Origin: DASYYE01 sp035946955 | Lineage (GTDB): Bacteria; Actinomycetota; Actinomycetes; Streptosporangiales; Streptosporangiaceae | Assembly (NCBI GenBank): GCA_035946955.1 | Contig: DASYYE010000311.1 | Coordinates: 1 to 24,434, forward strand | DNA: 24,434 nt | Direction: 5' to 3' | In this document: positions 7,473-16,242 of the stretch, piece after piece | Position numbering within the stretch: position 1 is the stretch's first letter | Layout: each line of letters begins with the position of its first letter | Notes under the pieces: generated by a model | What the model was told of the DNA's origin: nothing | The model's database searches: none | Seen by the model: only the letters and a program-made list of their open reading frames with translations | Made by a program: the position numbers and the translations under genes

Positions 7473-10400
7473 CCGCGGCTCGCTCCGCCGGGGTACCCAA
7501 CCGCACCGGCCGTCACCTCATCCTCGCCATCCTCGTCGTCACCGTCGTCGTCCTCGGCTACCCCGTCCACGGCTGCCGTATACAGCGTTGCCTCGATCCC
7601 GAGCGGTGTGTGCCGGGTGGGCCGGAACCCGAGTACGCGGGTGACCAGGGCCTCGTTGTCCGCATTGCCCGCGGTGGCATCAACGAGTTGCATCCCGTCC
7701 CACAGCATCAGCAGCGAGGAGACCGTGTGGCTGGCCTTGTCGTGGTACATGTCGTAGTGCGCGATCATGGGCACGGTGGCGCAGGTGACCCACAGGTCGT
7801 GGCCTGTCATGAACAGGTCCAGCCCGAACTTGACCGCGAGGCCGAACAGGTCGGGCTTGTAACGTTCGTCAATGCCCACGAAGGCCTCGTCCAGCGCGAC
7901 CAGCCGCGGGCAGTGGTCCTTCGCGGAGGAGTACAAGGCGTTGGCCGCCGCGAACAGCGGCAGGTGGATCGATGCGGACTTCTCACCGCCGGACATGGCC
8001 GAATGCCTGGCGCGGGTCAGCCGCACCTCCGGCTCTCCTGGCTGGAGCAGCACCAGCTCGAACACATGCCAGGCACGGTAGTCCAGGACGCTGCCGAGCG
8101 CTTCGCGGTAGGTGGCGCGCGGGTGGCTGGCGCGGTATTCCCTGATCATCTCGCGAAGCAGGCCGCGGAGTTCCGCGAGGCGTTCTGGGCCCGGTGCTGC
8201 CCGTTCGAGGAGCCGGGACGCGGCGCGCTGCTTGTCGGTGATCCTGTCGGACTGGGCCCACCGGATACCGACGGCGATCCCTGAGGACATCGGCTTGGAC
8301 CTGGTGTCCGCATCCATGTCACGCACCAGGTCTCTCGCAGCGATGACACGGCCGTGGATCTGGTCGGCGAGGCCCGCCAGCAACTCGTCTTCGAGCACCT
8401 TGCGTTCCCGGTCTTCGAGCAGGACGCTCTGGTCCGCCTTGCGTTCAGCGATCCTGGCGGCGAACTCCGCAACCGGCTTCCGGCCCTCATCGTCGAGGAC
8501 ATGCACGGTCACCACGCCTCCGGGTATCCAGTCGACCCGGTAGTCCTCATCACAGGCGGCTAGTGCGTCGGTGAAGTCCTTGAGCGCCGTGGACATCCGG
8601 TCCTGGGTGTTCTTCAGCGCGCCTTCGGTCACCTGACGGCCACCGCGCGTCGCAGCATGGAACGCGTCGAGCACCTCCGCGACATTGGCTGGCAGCACCC
8701 GCCTGACCACGGCAGCCGGCTCGGGTTCAGCGGCCACCACCGGCCGCGTCAGCTCCTCGGTGATCTCCTCGCAGGCCAGTCCGGTGTCGGCCCAGCGGGC
8801 AGCATCGGGCCACGGGCCGGCCCCGCTGACCCCGATGAGCGGCCGCAGCTCTATCCGCGCGTATGGGCCGAACTCCGCGGCCTGCTCGTAGAGCTGGGCT
8901 AGTGCCTCGGCCAGTGCCTCACGCCCGTTCCTGAGGTTCTCCTCCGCACGCGCGGCATTTCGTGACTCGCCCTGTGCCAGCGTGTCGAGTTCGTCATAGG
9001 CCTCCTTGGCCGCCTTGATCAGGTTTTCGGTCTCACGGATCTGCTCCAGCAGCTTCGCGACGTCCGCGCCCAGCGTCCGGTGAAGCGTGCCGAACTCCTC
9101 TTCCAGGGCTAGCTGAGCACGCTCCCGCCCCGCCAGGGCACGTTCGGTCCCGTCGTACTCCACCCTCAGCCGCTCAATCGTCTCGGTCTGTTCGGCCAGG
9201 TCCTCTTCTGCCTGGGCCAGCTTGACCCGCTCCGCATCCAGTTGCGTGGCAGCGCCCTCGAACTCAGCGACGGCACGCGCGACCGCGTCGACCTGGTCTA
9301 CCGCGGTCGGCATGCGGCGCTGGGCAGCGGCCTGCCGGAGCAGCCGGCCCTTCGCGTCCACGTCCGCGACAGCGGCGTCGAGGGTCTTGCTGGCATCCGC
9401 GAGTTCCTCCCTGGCCCGGGCCAGCAGTGCGGCGTGCCTGCTCACGGCCTCGGCGGCCTTGGCCAGCGGAGCCGTCACGGGCAGCTCCCGCTGGGCGAGG
9501 CGGAAGTCGGCGAGCAGCGCCCGCGCCTGCTCGAGTCGCCCGGTCAGCCGCTGCTGCTGTGCCGTTGCCTGCTGGATCAGTTCGTCGGTTTCCGCGAGCC
9601 GGGCACGGCGGCGGTTCGCACGGTTGGTCGCACCTATGTACTCGGGGGCCGGTTTCGGCCGGGCGCCAGCGTGCACGCCGTAGCTGAACTGGGCTTTCGT
9701 GCTTATGACCGTGCTGGTCCGGCTTGCCGCCGGGGCGCTGGTGACCGCCGTCTTCCCTCCTCGCTCCTCGCTCGTCAGTCCAGACGGCGGAGCGGCCCTT
9801 TGGCTCGCCGGGGTGCTGGCGGCGATGTCGTCGGTCAGTGCAACCGACCGCAGCACAGCCGTGATGACCTCGCCGCTCACGTGCTCCTGGTCTTCCGGGA
9901 GGAGGATGTCTGCGAGCGTCGGGTTTCGGGCCGGGACCGTCGCGAGCAGGTAGCCGTCCGCCTCGGCTGCGGCGAGCGCCTCGTGCGTCCGCGCCGGGTC
10001 GGGGTGGACCCATGCGGTGAGCAGCCCGGCCCCGTACAGGGCACCTTCTACCGCAGCAGCCTGGGCAACATCCATGCTGTCCGCGAAGCGGACGAGCTGC
10101 CACAGTGGAGCGCCTGGGCGGCCGTCTCTGGGGGCGGTCCGCAGGTCAGTCGGGGGCGGCGCATCGTCGCGTTCAGCCGCGATGGCGTCCCGTCCAGCCC
10201 GCAGGTCCGCCAGCTTCCGCGATGCTTCGCGCAGCTCGGTCTCCAGGTTCGTGCGCATGGTGATGGTGGCGTCCTGGCGTTGCGCGGTCAGGGAGGCGAA
10301 GACCTCGGCCAGGCTGGCAGCACCGGGCTCCTCGACCTGCTCCAGTGTGCTGGCGAGCGCCTGCACATCCGAGACGTCCACGACATGAGCGGGCATGGCT

Positions 10401-11953
10401 TCGCCGGACCGGGAGCCAGCTGCGGGCGCCTCGTCTGCCAGCCCCGATGAGGCAGGCAGGACTGGTGCGGCAGGCACCACCGGGGCCGACCAGCGGGTGG
10501 CCCAGGCGGCGAGCTCGTCGGCGGCGGCCTGACGCACCCGCGCCAGATCGCCGCCGGCCGCCTGGCAGGCCTCCTCCTCCCGCTGCTGGGCGGCGGCTTT
10601 GCGGGCCGCGTCTTCCTCGGCGAACGCCCGCTTCGCCTTGGCGTCCCGGATGGCTTCCAGGAGCTTGCGGACCTCGCTGACGTCGTCCAACCGGGCCACC
10701 GCCCGTGCCCGGGCCGTGACGAGCAGCTCGTCGCCGGTGTCGATGGGGCCGAAGCCGTCGTCGGAGATCCCAGCACGCTGGGCCGCGTCGGCCAGATCGG
10801 CGATGAACCTGTGCTCAGCTGTTCTCGCCTCGGTGGCGCGGCGGCTCAGCCTGGCCGCCGCGTCTAGCAGATCCTCGATCTGACGGTGGTCACGGCGCAG
10901 GCGGTTGCGCTGGTCCGCGACTTCCCGCTGCCCGGTCAGCACCTCACGGCGCTTGTCTTCGAGACGGCCCTGTGCTCTGTACTCCTCGGAGTTCTTCAGC
11001 CCGGCCAGCCGGCCTTGCAGCCGCTCGCCCTCGCTGCCCTTGGCGTCCCGGCCGGCCACGGCCTGCTGCTCGGCGGCAATGGCCCTGCTGTGGGCGGCCG
11101 CGGCGGCCGCGATCCTGCCCGCCTGCCCGGCCGCCGCATCCATGCGGGCCTGCACCCGGTCCAGCTGGAACCGGACATGCGCACGCAGGTAGGCGGTGTA
11201 CTGCGCGAGGAATTCACCGACCGCCGCGTCGGCGGCGCACAGGTCGTCAAAGAGCTTCTGCACGGCTGCGAGGTTCTCGAAGTCCCGGGCGGCCTGCTGG
11301 ACGAGGTCGTCGTCAACGGGGCTCAGGCCAGCGGTCAAGGTGTCGGACACCTTGACCGGGTCGAGGTCCTTGGCCAGCAGCGGACGGCGCAGCGCGAGCA
11401 GCAGGTCGAGCAGTTGCGCATACCGGCCCCTGCCGAGGCCGAACAGCCAGGCGTCTACCGCGTCGCGGTACTCGGTTGCCGTCTTGTGCCAGGCGCCCGG
11501 TTCCAGCACGGCTCTGAGCTGCCGCTCGGTCAGCGGCCGGGAGTCGGCTGACAGCAGCCCGAAGTCGATGCCAAGCCGCTTGCTGGTGACGAAGAACGAC
11601 GTCTGGACCCCATCACGGTTGCGGTGCGCGCGTATGCCGATGACCAGCGTCACGGTCTGCGCCGGGTCCGGCCGGGCGAACTCCATCCAGACGTAGCCGT
11701 ACTCGGCCTCCTGGCCCCGGTACAGCAGGTTGGACTTCATGGTCCGGTTCTCGCCGCTGAACGGGTCAAGGCGGCGTGAGTCAGCCACCCCGTCCAGTAC
11801 GAACGGGAACAGCACCTCCAGGGCCTTGGTCTTGCCGGAACCGTTGTGACCCCGCAGTGCCAGCCGCCCGTCCGCGAACACGAACTCCTCATCGACGTAG
11901 TCCCAGACGTTGATGACGCCCGCGCGGGTGGGGCGGAAGCGGTCCGTGTTCAC
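7469..11953 (-). CDS. jetC: Wadjet SMC-like ATPase JetC (TIGR02680 type, MukB/SbcC-like)
   Basis: This 1494-residue motor subunit uses ATP to extrude DNA loops. The Walker A motif is RGHNGSGKT (residues 35-42). Long charged coiled coils run from about 290 to 640 and from about 790 to 1150, broken by a compact central region. The C-terminal head has the ABC signature MSGGEKSAS (S1321-E1324) and Walker B RLVALDEAFVGID with D1355-E1356. The protein ends in an acidic tail (EDDDGDDEDGEDE) not needed for the family fold. Start GTG 11953 overlaps the jetB TGA; the frame stays open for 73 more codons upstream, but that extension lies inside jetB and shows no domain. Residues about 714-748 are low-complexity and coincide with an intragenic palindromic repeat (9712-9813), listed separately; the frame is intact. 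Confidence 0.92.
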   Translation of the reverse strand: MNTDRFRPTRAGVINVWDYVDEEFVFADGRLALRGHNGSGKTKALEVLFPFVLDGVADSRRLDPFSGENRTMKSNLLYRGQEAEYGYVWMEFARPDPAQTVTLVIGIRAHRNRDGVQTSFFVTSKRLGIDFGLLSADSRPLTERQLRAVLEPGAWHKTATEYRDAVDAWLFGLGRGRYAQLLDLLLALRRPLLAKDLDPVKVSDTLTAGLSPVDDDLVQQAARDFENLAAVQKLFDDLCAADAAVGEFLAQYTAYLRAHVRFQLDRVQARMDAAAGQAGRIAAAAAAHSRAIAAEQQAVAGRDAKGSEGERLQGRLAGLKNSEEYRAQGRLEDKRREVLTGQREVADQRNRLRRDHRQIEDLLDAAARLSRRATEARTAEHRFIADLADAAQRAGISDDGFGPIDTGDELLVTARARAVARLDDVSEVRKLLEAIRDAKAKRAFAEEDAARKAAAQQREEEACQAAGGDLARVRQAAADELAAWATRWSAPVVPAAPVLPASSGLADEAPAAGSRSGEAMPAHVVDVSDVQALASTLEQVEEPGAASLAEVFASLTAQRQDATITMRTNLETELREASRKLADLRAGRDAIAAERDDAPPPTDLRTAPRDGRPGAPLWQLVRFADSMDVAQAAAVEGALYGAGLLTAWVHPDPARTHEALAAAEADGYLLATVPARNPTLADILLPEDQEHVSGEVITAVLRSVALTDDIAASTPASQRAAPPSGLTSEERGGKTAVTSAPAASRTSTVISTKAQFSYGVHAGARPKPAPEYIGATNRANRRRARLAETDELIQQATAQQQRLTGRLEQARALLADFRLAQRELPVTAPLAKAAEAVSRHAALLARAREELADASKTLDAAVADVDAKGRLLRQAAAQRRMPTAVDQVDAVARAVAEFEGAATQLDAERVKLAQAEEDLAEQTETIERLRVEYDGTERALAGRERAQLALEEEFGTLHRTLGADVAKLLEQIRETENLIKAAKEAYDELDTLAQGESRNAARAEENLRNGREALAEALAQLYEQAAEFGPYARIELRPLIGVSGAGPWPDAARWADTGLACEEITEELTRPVVAAEPEPAAVVRRVLPANVAEVLDAFHAATRGGRQVTEGALKNTQDRMSTALKDFTDALAACDEDYRVDWIPGGVVTVHVLDDEGRKPVAEFAARIAERKADQSVLLEDRERKVLEDELLAGLADQIHGRVIAARDLVRDMDADTRSKPMSSGIAVGIRWAQSDRITDKQRAASRLLERAAPGPERLAELRGLLREMIREYRASHPRATYREALGSVLDYRAWHVFELVLLQPGEPEVRLTRARHSAMSGGEKSASIHLPLFAAANALYSSAKDHCPRLVALDEAFVGIDERYKPDLFGLAVKFGLDLFMTGHDLWVTCATVPMIAHYDMYHDKASHTVSSLLMLWDGMQLVDATAGNADNEALVTRVLGFRPTRHTPLGIEATLYTAAVDGVAEDDDGDDEDGEDEVTAGAVGYPGGASRG
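9712..9813. repeat. palindromic REP/MITE-like element inside jetC, copy 1
   Basis: Read on the minus strand, this stretch matches the intergenic segment 23253-23372 from end to end, with one internal deletion. Shared blocks, in order, are CCCCG-CGAGCC, AAGGGC, TCTGGACTGA, GAGCGAGGAGCGAG, GGAAGAC, CCCGG, GGAC and AGCA. A perfect 9-bp inverted repeat brackets its core (9745-9753 with 9782-9790). Its length of 102 bases is exactly 34 codons, so it adds residues to JetC without breaking the frame. The encoded peptide is rich in Ala, Ser, Thr and Pro, unlike the flanking coiled-coil protein. The boundaries are where similarity between the two copies fades and are approximate. Confidence 0.75.
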
Positions 11954-13386
11954 GTGGCTGATCCCTGTCTGGGCAAGCCGGCGTCCACGGCACCGAAGTC
12001 CAGCGCCATCTGCCCGTCCTGGGCCTGCTTGGGCGGCAGTGCCAGTTTGATGGTGCGGTAACGGGCCGCTGCGGGCAGGACCAGCTGGCCGCCTGGTACC
12101 GGGCGCAGCAGGCGGAGGCTGGCCAGGAACGCCGTGGCCTCCGCCAGCAGGCCTCGCGGGTCGTGCTGCCACGCGACTGTGAACGAGGCCGCGCCCAGTT
12201 CTTCGTAGAGTTCGTCGATCATCGCCTGGAGCCTGCTGTCCTCGATCAGCGGCACCAGCAGTCCGCCAGCGGCGGCGTGCTGGACGCCCGCGTCTGAGTC
12301 GGCATCGTGGTCTTCTAATGGCGCGGACCAGGCCAGCTCTTGCACCACTCCAGCCGCTGGGAGCGCAGAGTCGATCCTCGCAAGCAGGTCGCGCTGGTCT
12401 TCCGCGTCAGGGGGCAGCTCGATCCTGGTCAGTTCAGCCCCGGGCTCCTCGATGACGTCGGCTATCTTCGCCAGCAGCAGCCCGGCGGCGCGGTTGACGG
12501 CACCGCCGCGCCCAGGGAAGGGCTTGTCGGTGAACCTGCCGCCTGGGTCGGCGAGCATGACGCCTTCCGCACGCCGCTCCACCGCCAGCCCGGTGAGCCG
12601 TGCCAGGTCCTCGGCGACTCCTGGCACCCGCAATGCCTCCGCTACCTCTGGGTCGGCCTGGGCGAAGTAGACGACCGGGTACTCCATGAGCGCGCGGGCT
12701 GCGCGCTGTGCGGCGGCAGCCCGCTGAGCGCCGCGTTTGAGGCTGACGAACGGTGCATCGAGCAGCCCCGCCGCGCTCGTCAGGTGCTGCAGCGGGCGAG
12801 CGGGCCGGAACAGCGCGGCGCAGATGTCATGGTCGATGTCGTAGAGGGCGTCCCCGCGTTCGGTGTCGTGCGCCCATGCCTCCAGCGAACCGTCGGACAT
12901 CCGCAGTGCCCCCCGCTCGACCAGCCAGTCGAGCACGTCGACGACGGCCGCCTTGTGCGGGGTGACCGTGGCATCGAACCCGAGCCCGTCAATGGCGTTC
13001 GCGGCCGGGCTGAGTGCCCGGACCAGGTCAGCCAAGCTGATCTCCACACGTGAACGCTGGAACGATGCGAGCACCAGGCACAGGTATGCCAGTCGCCGCC
13101 GGTCGAACGGCCTGCCGTTCTTGGCGAACATTGTGCCCTGCGAGGGGTCGAGGGCGTCGAGTCTCCTGGACAGCCTCACCTGACGGGTGGTGGCGATCAG
13201 TGTGTAACCCAGCAGCTCGCGGAAGTCCCTGGTCAGCTGGTCGGCCCAGCGCAGTACCGTCTCGAGCACCCCGGGCCGTGGCCTGCTGGCGGTGATCAGG
13301 TCGTGGGTGAGTACCAGGCGGACCGCCTGCTGGTAGGCACCAAGGTCACTGACTGGCACCCCCACAGCCGCACGTGGCGCTGCCAT
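11950..13386 (-). CDS. jetB: Wadjet subunit JetB (TIGR02678/DUF2398 type, MukE/MksE-like)
   Basis: This 478-residue protein occupies the second position of the operon and matches the TIGR02678/DUF2398 family in its features. Examples are LRWADQLTRDFRELLGYTLI near the N-terminus, the winged-helix-like stretch RRRLAYLCLVLASFQRSRVE, and the C-terminal LRLLRPVPGGQLVLPAAARY. In Wadjet complexes JetB is the KITE-type (MukE-like) subunit that binds the kleisin and DNA. There are no catalytic motifs, as expected. Its ATG at 13384-13386 shares one base with the jetA TGA (TGATG) and its TGA overlaps the GTG of jetC, so translation is coupled on both sides. The assignment rests partly on gene order, which is the standard A-B-C-D. 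Confidence 0.87.
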   Translation of the reverse strand: MAAPRAAVGVPVSDLGAYQQAVRLVLTHDLITASRPRPGVLETVLRWADQLTRDFRELLGYTLIATTRQVRLSRRLDALDPSQGTMFAKNGRPFDRRRLAYLCLVLASFQRSRVEISLADLVRALSPAANAIDGLGFDATVTPHKAAVVDVLDWLVERGALRMSDGSLEAWAHDTERGDALYDIDHDICAALFRPARPLQHLTSAAGLLDAPFVSLKRGAQRAAAAQRAARALMEYPVVYFAQADPEVAEALRVPGVAEDLARLTGLAVERRAEGVMLADPGGRFTDKPFPGRGGAVNRAAGLLLAKIADVIEEPGAELTRIELPPDAEDQRDLLARIDSALPAAGVVQELAWSAPLEDHDADSDAGVQHAAAGGLLVPLIEDSRLQAMIDELYEELGAASFTVAWQHDPRGLLAEATAFLASLRLLRPVPGGQLVLPAAARYRTIKLALPPKQAQDGQMALDFGAVDAGLPRQGSAT

Positions 13387-14981
13387 CAGCGCCTGCCCGC
13401 GGGCGACAGTTCGAGACGGAGTCCCGGCAGGTGCAGGACGCCGTCCCTGGTGCGGACCGAGCTTCCGGAGGCATCTGGGACGAGCCGCATGGTGAGCACG
13501 TCGTTCCCGCCGGAGCCGGAGGCAACCTGTCCGGCGACTACGGCCCTCGCCTCGGTGGCCAGGGTCAGCAGCCGCAACAGCACACGGGTCTCCGCCTCAT
13601 CCAGGACACGTCCGTGTGCGCCGGAGCCGAGCAGCGCTGCGGCCGCTGCGCGTTCCGCGGCGCGCTCCGCTGACTGGCGGCGGCGCAACTCGGCGCGGAA
13701 CGCAGCCTGCGGTCGCACCGGCTGCGGGACGCCGGGAGTCGGCGGCTTGCCACGCCGGAACAACGTCACTGAGATCTCCACGCCCGGCGCGTCCCACCAG
13801 CTCGCCCGTTCCGAGACCTGCTCCGCATCGTCGTGGGCCCCACCACAGTGACGGGCTGAGCGCAGGTTGAAGGCCGCGGACATCAGGGCATGGGCCGCTC
13901 CTTCGTCGGGAGCGTCAAAGACCCACGCGGCCAAGTGCCTCAACTGGGAAGACCGGTTGACGCCGCCCCGCTGCGCCTCGGTGACCTGCCGCAGCAGGGC
14001 GATGACCCCCGAGACCGCGGCGCGGGTGGCGGTCCGCAGGCCAGCGGCCCGGGACTCACTCAGACCGTCGTCGGCGAACCAGGCACGCAGGGCGGTCCAG
14101 CGCTTACGCCAGTCCTCCACCAGCTCGGCCTGGTCCATGAACGGGCGCTCATCGGCCGCGGCAGCCTGCCAGAGCACGGCTTCCGCACCGTCGCTGCCTG
14201 TCTCGCCCGGACGGTGCATGCTCTGCTGGCGGCCCGCGTCTTCCACCTCTGCTACGGCGCCAGCTAGCCGCGGCAGGTAACGGTCCAACTCGGCCATGAA
14301 GTCGGTCATGTGAGTGAGCAGGGCGTTCTTGTAACGCAGGAAGGTGTCGGGGGAGGTGTCCGTCGACCTGATGATCTCACCGAGCGTCAGATGGAACTGC
14401 GCCGAGCGGCGCGCCATGTCGTCGAGGACAGCGTCCAGCCGCGAGAGCCGGCGGTATGTGTGCTCGCTGTCCTGGGCACGAACAGCCACCGCGAGCGACT
14501 TCAGGTCGTCGAGGATGTCAGAGAACACGAGCCGGGAAAGGTTCGCGTCCCGGATCCTTGCGCTGAGCACGTCCTCCACCGCAGCGAAGGCACGGTAGCC
14601 GAGTTCGCTGAACTGGTAGACCGACTGCCGGTTCCGGTACCTCGCGAGGCTCCCGGCCCGGGATGCGTCCTCCAGCCGGTGCAGCATTCCGTCGCTGGCC
14701 AGCGCGTCCAGTTTCTCCCTGAGGGTGCCCACGTCGAGCCTGGGCACTTCGTCATAGGCAACGGCCAACTCGGCAAGGGCAGCCGCTACGTCGTCGGTGT
14801 GTGCCTGGACCTGATGGACGGCCCGCAGCCGGTCAAGCCCCCGCAGCACCCAAAGGTAGGCGACGTGGTCGTCGCGCCGGGTGAAGTTGAACAGCAGGAA
14901 CCTGTCGCTGACCGCGAGCGCGTCGAGCCCTAGCGAGTTCCGCTCACCGCGGCCCGCCGCGTCCTGGGGCTGTGCTGCCAT
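13386..14981 (-). CDS. jetA: Wadjet subunit JetA (TIGR02677/DUF2397 type, kleisin/MukF-like)
   Basis: This 531-residue protein is the first gene of the Wadjet operon. It is mostly helical with an N-terminal winged-helix-like part (LRGLDRLRAVHQVQAHTDDV, then VGTLREKLDALASDGMLHRL and RNRQSVYQFSELGYRAF). A long helical middle contains TDTSPDTFLRYKNALLTHMT, and a C-terminal winged-helix-like end contains RVLDEAETRVLLRLLTLATE. This is the pattern of TIGR02677/DUF2397 proteins, the kleisin of Wadjet that bridges the JetC heads. The ATG at 14981 has only a weak upstream purine stretch. A -10-like TAGCAT lies about 55 bases upstream (15034-15039, minus strand). The 3' end runs directly into jetB. Confidence 0.87.
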   Translation of the reverse strand: MAAQPQDAAGRGERNSLGLDALAVSDRFLLFNFTRRDDHVAYLWVLRGLDRLRAVHQVQAHTDDVAAALAELAVAYDEVPRLDVGTLREKLDALASDGMLHRLEDASRAGSLARYRNRQSVYQFSELGYRAFAAVEDVLSARIRDANLSRLVFSDILDDLKSLAVAVRAQDSEHTYRRLSRLDAVLDDMARRSAQFHLTLGEIIRSTDTSPDTFLRYKNALLTHMTDFMAELDRYLPRLAGAVAEVEDAGRQQSMHRPGETGSDGAEAVLWQAAAADERPFMDQAELVEDWRKRWTALRAWFADDGLSESRAAGLRTATRAAVSGVIALLRQVTEAQRGGVNRSSQLRHLAAWVFDAPDEGAAHALMSAAFNLRSARHCGGAHDDAEQVSERASWWDAPGVEISVTLFRRGKPPTPGVPQPVRPQAAFRAELRRRQSAERAAERAAAAALLGSGAHGRVLDEAETRVLLRLLTLATEARAVVAGQVASGSGGNDVLTMRLVPDASGSSVRTRDGVLHLPGLRLELSPAGRR

Positions 14982-15372
14982 TGGCTGGTCTCATGTTCCG
15001 GGTCATCCAGCGCCGCTCGCTTCTGGCAGCACAATGCTACGTGTGGAATAGGGGCGCACGCGGGATGTGGCTGGAGCGCCGGCCTATGCGTCGCAGCGCG
15101 GGCGCCGATCAGTTGGTGCCACCCGGCCGGCCGGCCCGCCCAGTGTCTCTCACCTGGGTCAATTCATGGAGTACCCCCTGGGCGGTTTTCCTTGCCCTAT
15201 CCGTGCGCAAGGCAGGCAAGGAGTGGCCCAGGGGGCACGTCTATTAGGTTCGCTGAGCGATTGTCAACCTGGATTGTGCCGGTGACTCAGTCAGTACGAG
15301 TGGCCGGTACCCGGGCGGTGGCTATGCCACGCAGGCGATCCAAGGGACATAGCTCGTGCCAGTGGCCCTGGG
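14982..15372. other. gene-poor spacer upstream of the Wadjet operon
   Basis: These 391 bases lie between jetA and the small membrane-protein gene, both on the minus strand. They hold a -10-like TAGCAT for jetA (15034-15039, minus strand; no good -35 is visible), a run of CCGG repeats near 15125-15140, and the large hairpin at 15174-15235, annotated separately. Every open frame here is short, without a ribosome binding site or recognisable domain, so I call no gene. Confidence 0.5.
15174..15235 (-). terminator. long two-tier hairpin, terminator or leader structure
   Basis: An outer perfect 10-bp stem (CCCCCTGGGC at 15174-15183 with GCCCAGGGGG at 15226-15235) encloses an inner 7-bp stem (CCTTGCC at 15190-15196 with GGCAAGG at 15215-15221). 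A second GCAAGG at 15207-15212 can replace the latter, giving a shorter competing stem. It lies downstream of the small minus-strand gene at 15373-15654 and about 190 bases upstream of jetA. It can serve as terminator for the former, or as a conditional leader structure if transcription reads through. Confidence 0.5.
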
Positions 15373-15654
15373 CTAATACATCCAGGGCTTGCGGCTGATG
15401 GGCTGAGAGTGCTTCGCGTGTGCGCCCGCCTGACGGACGCTGCTCCCCTGGTGGTGGGCACCCACATGGCCGGTGCTGGCGAACGCCGACGACTCCACCG
15501 CGCCTACTCCGAGACCACCGAGCACGAGTGCCAGAATGACGACACCGCGCCCTACGCGTCCCAGCGGAGCGGTTCGCAGAGTCTTTGATGAGCGCTTGAC
15601 CGGAACGGTTTCTGCCTGGTTGGCGACGTGCGGCAGCCACGTATGAGTCTTCAT
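15373..15654 (-). CDS. small membrane-anchored or secreted protein of unknown function
   Basis: This 93-residue protein resembles no family I recognise. After a hydrophilic, basic N-terminus of about 36 residues (ending TLRTAPLGRVGRG) comes one hydrophobic segment, VVILALVLGGLGVGAV. This is followed by ESSAFAS, which could be a signal-peptidase site, and then a short His/Ser/Lys-rich tail ending KPWMY. The N-region is long for a classical signal peptide, so either an uncleaved anchor with the tail outside or a late-cleaved secreted peptide is possible. GAGGAG lies 11 bases upstream of the ATG at 15654 (15666-15671). It stands alone between a large hairpin (15174-15235) and a long leader region, on the same strand as the Wadjet genes. 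The coding call is supported by frame, ribosome binding site and hydrophobic segment, but not by homology. Confidence 0.55.
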   Translation of the reverse strand: MKTHTWLPHVANQAETVPVKRSSKTLRTAPLGRVGRGVVILALVLGGLGVGAVESSAFASTGHVGAHHQGSSVRQAGAHAKHSQPISRKPWMY

Positions 15655-16242
15655 CAGGAAGACATCTCCTCATCGGTAACTTCGATGGCAGAGGTCTGCA
15701 GACTTCCCTTCATTTGGAAAACTACACCCGAACCCCGCCCACAGTGAGTCATTCAGAGCAATTTGCACGACATTTTTCAGGACTTGTCAGCACCGATTGT
15801 TCTGCACGTACGACAAAAGCTGCGCATGCCGATCCGGCATCGCATCAGACCTGGCCACGGGGTCGACGACGGGTAATTCGCAGTCACCATGCCTCTCGTT
15901 AGTGACCCGCCTCGCCGGCCCAGCGGCCCGCACCATTCGACGCGGCTGTAAAGGTGGAGAGCCACCTAAGTCCGCAGCCGAACTATTTAGTTATGTGCGG
16001 TCGGCTCACCGCGCTTATCGGCTTGTCACCATGCGCGGACGCCGACGGCTGTTCATGGCCCTGGCCCGCCCGGGGCGTGGCTGGACGAGGTAAGTGACCT
16101 GGGTTCCTGTGACAACACACACCCCACTGGCCACATCATTCTCGACAGCCCATCAGGTATCGGTGGCCACATGTCATTGCTTGTCCGCGTCAGCTACTGC
16201 GCGAATACTGCGTGCAGGCCGACCACAGGGCCGCGGAATGAA

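Noticed and set aside
7430..8284. Plus-strand frames through the jet operon
   Set aside because: Several long frames run antisense to jetC and jetD. The minus-strand proteins carry clear motifs (ABC signature, Walker B, Toprim), and the plus-strand ones do not.
11954..12172. 73-codon upstream extension of jetC
   Set aside because: It lies inside jetB, consists of Pro/Ala/Gly/Arg-rich low-complexity residues, and the GTGA junction at 11950-11953 gives a normal family N-terminus.
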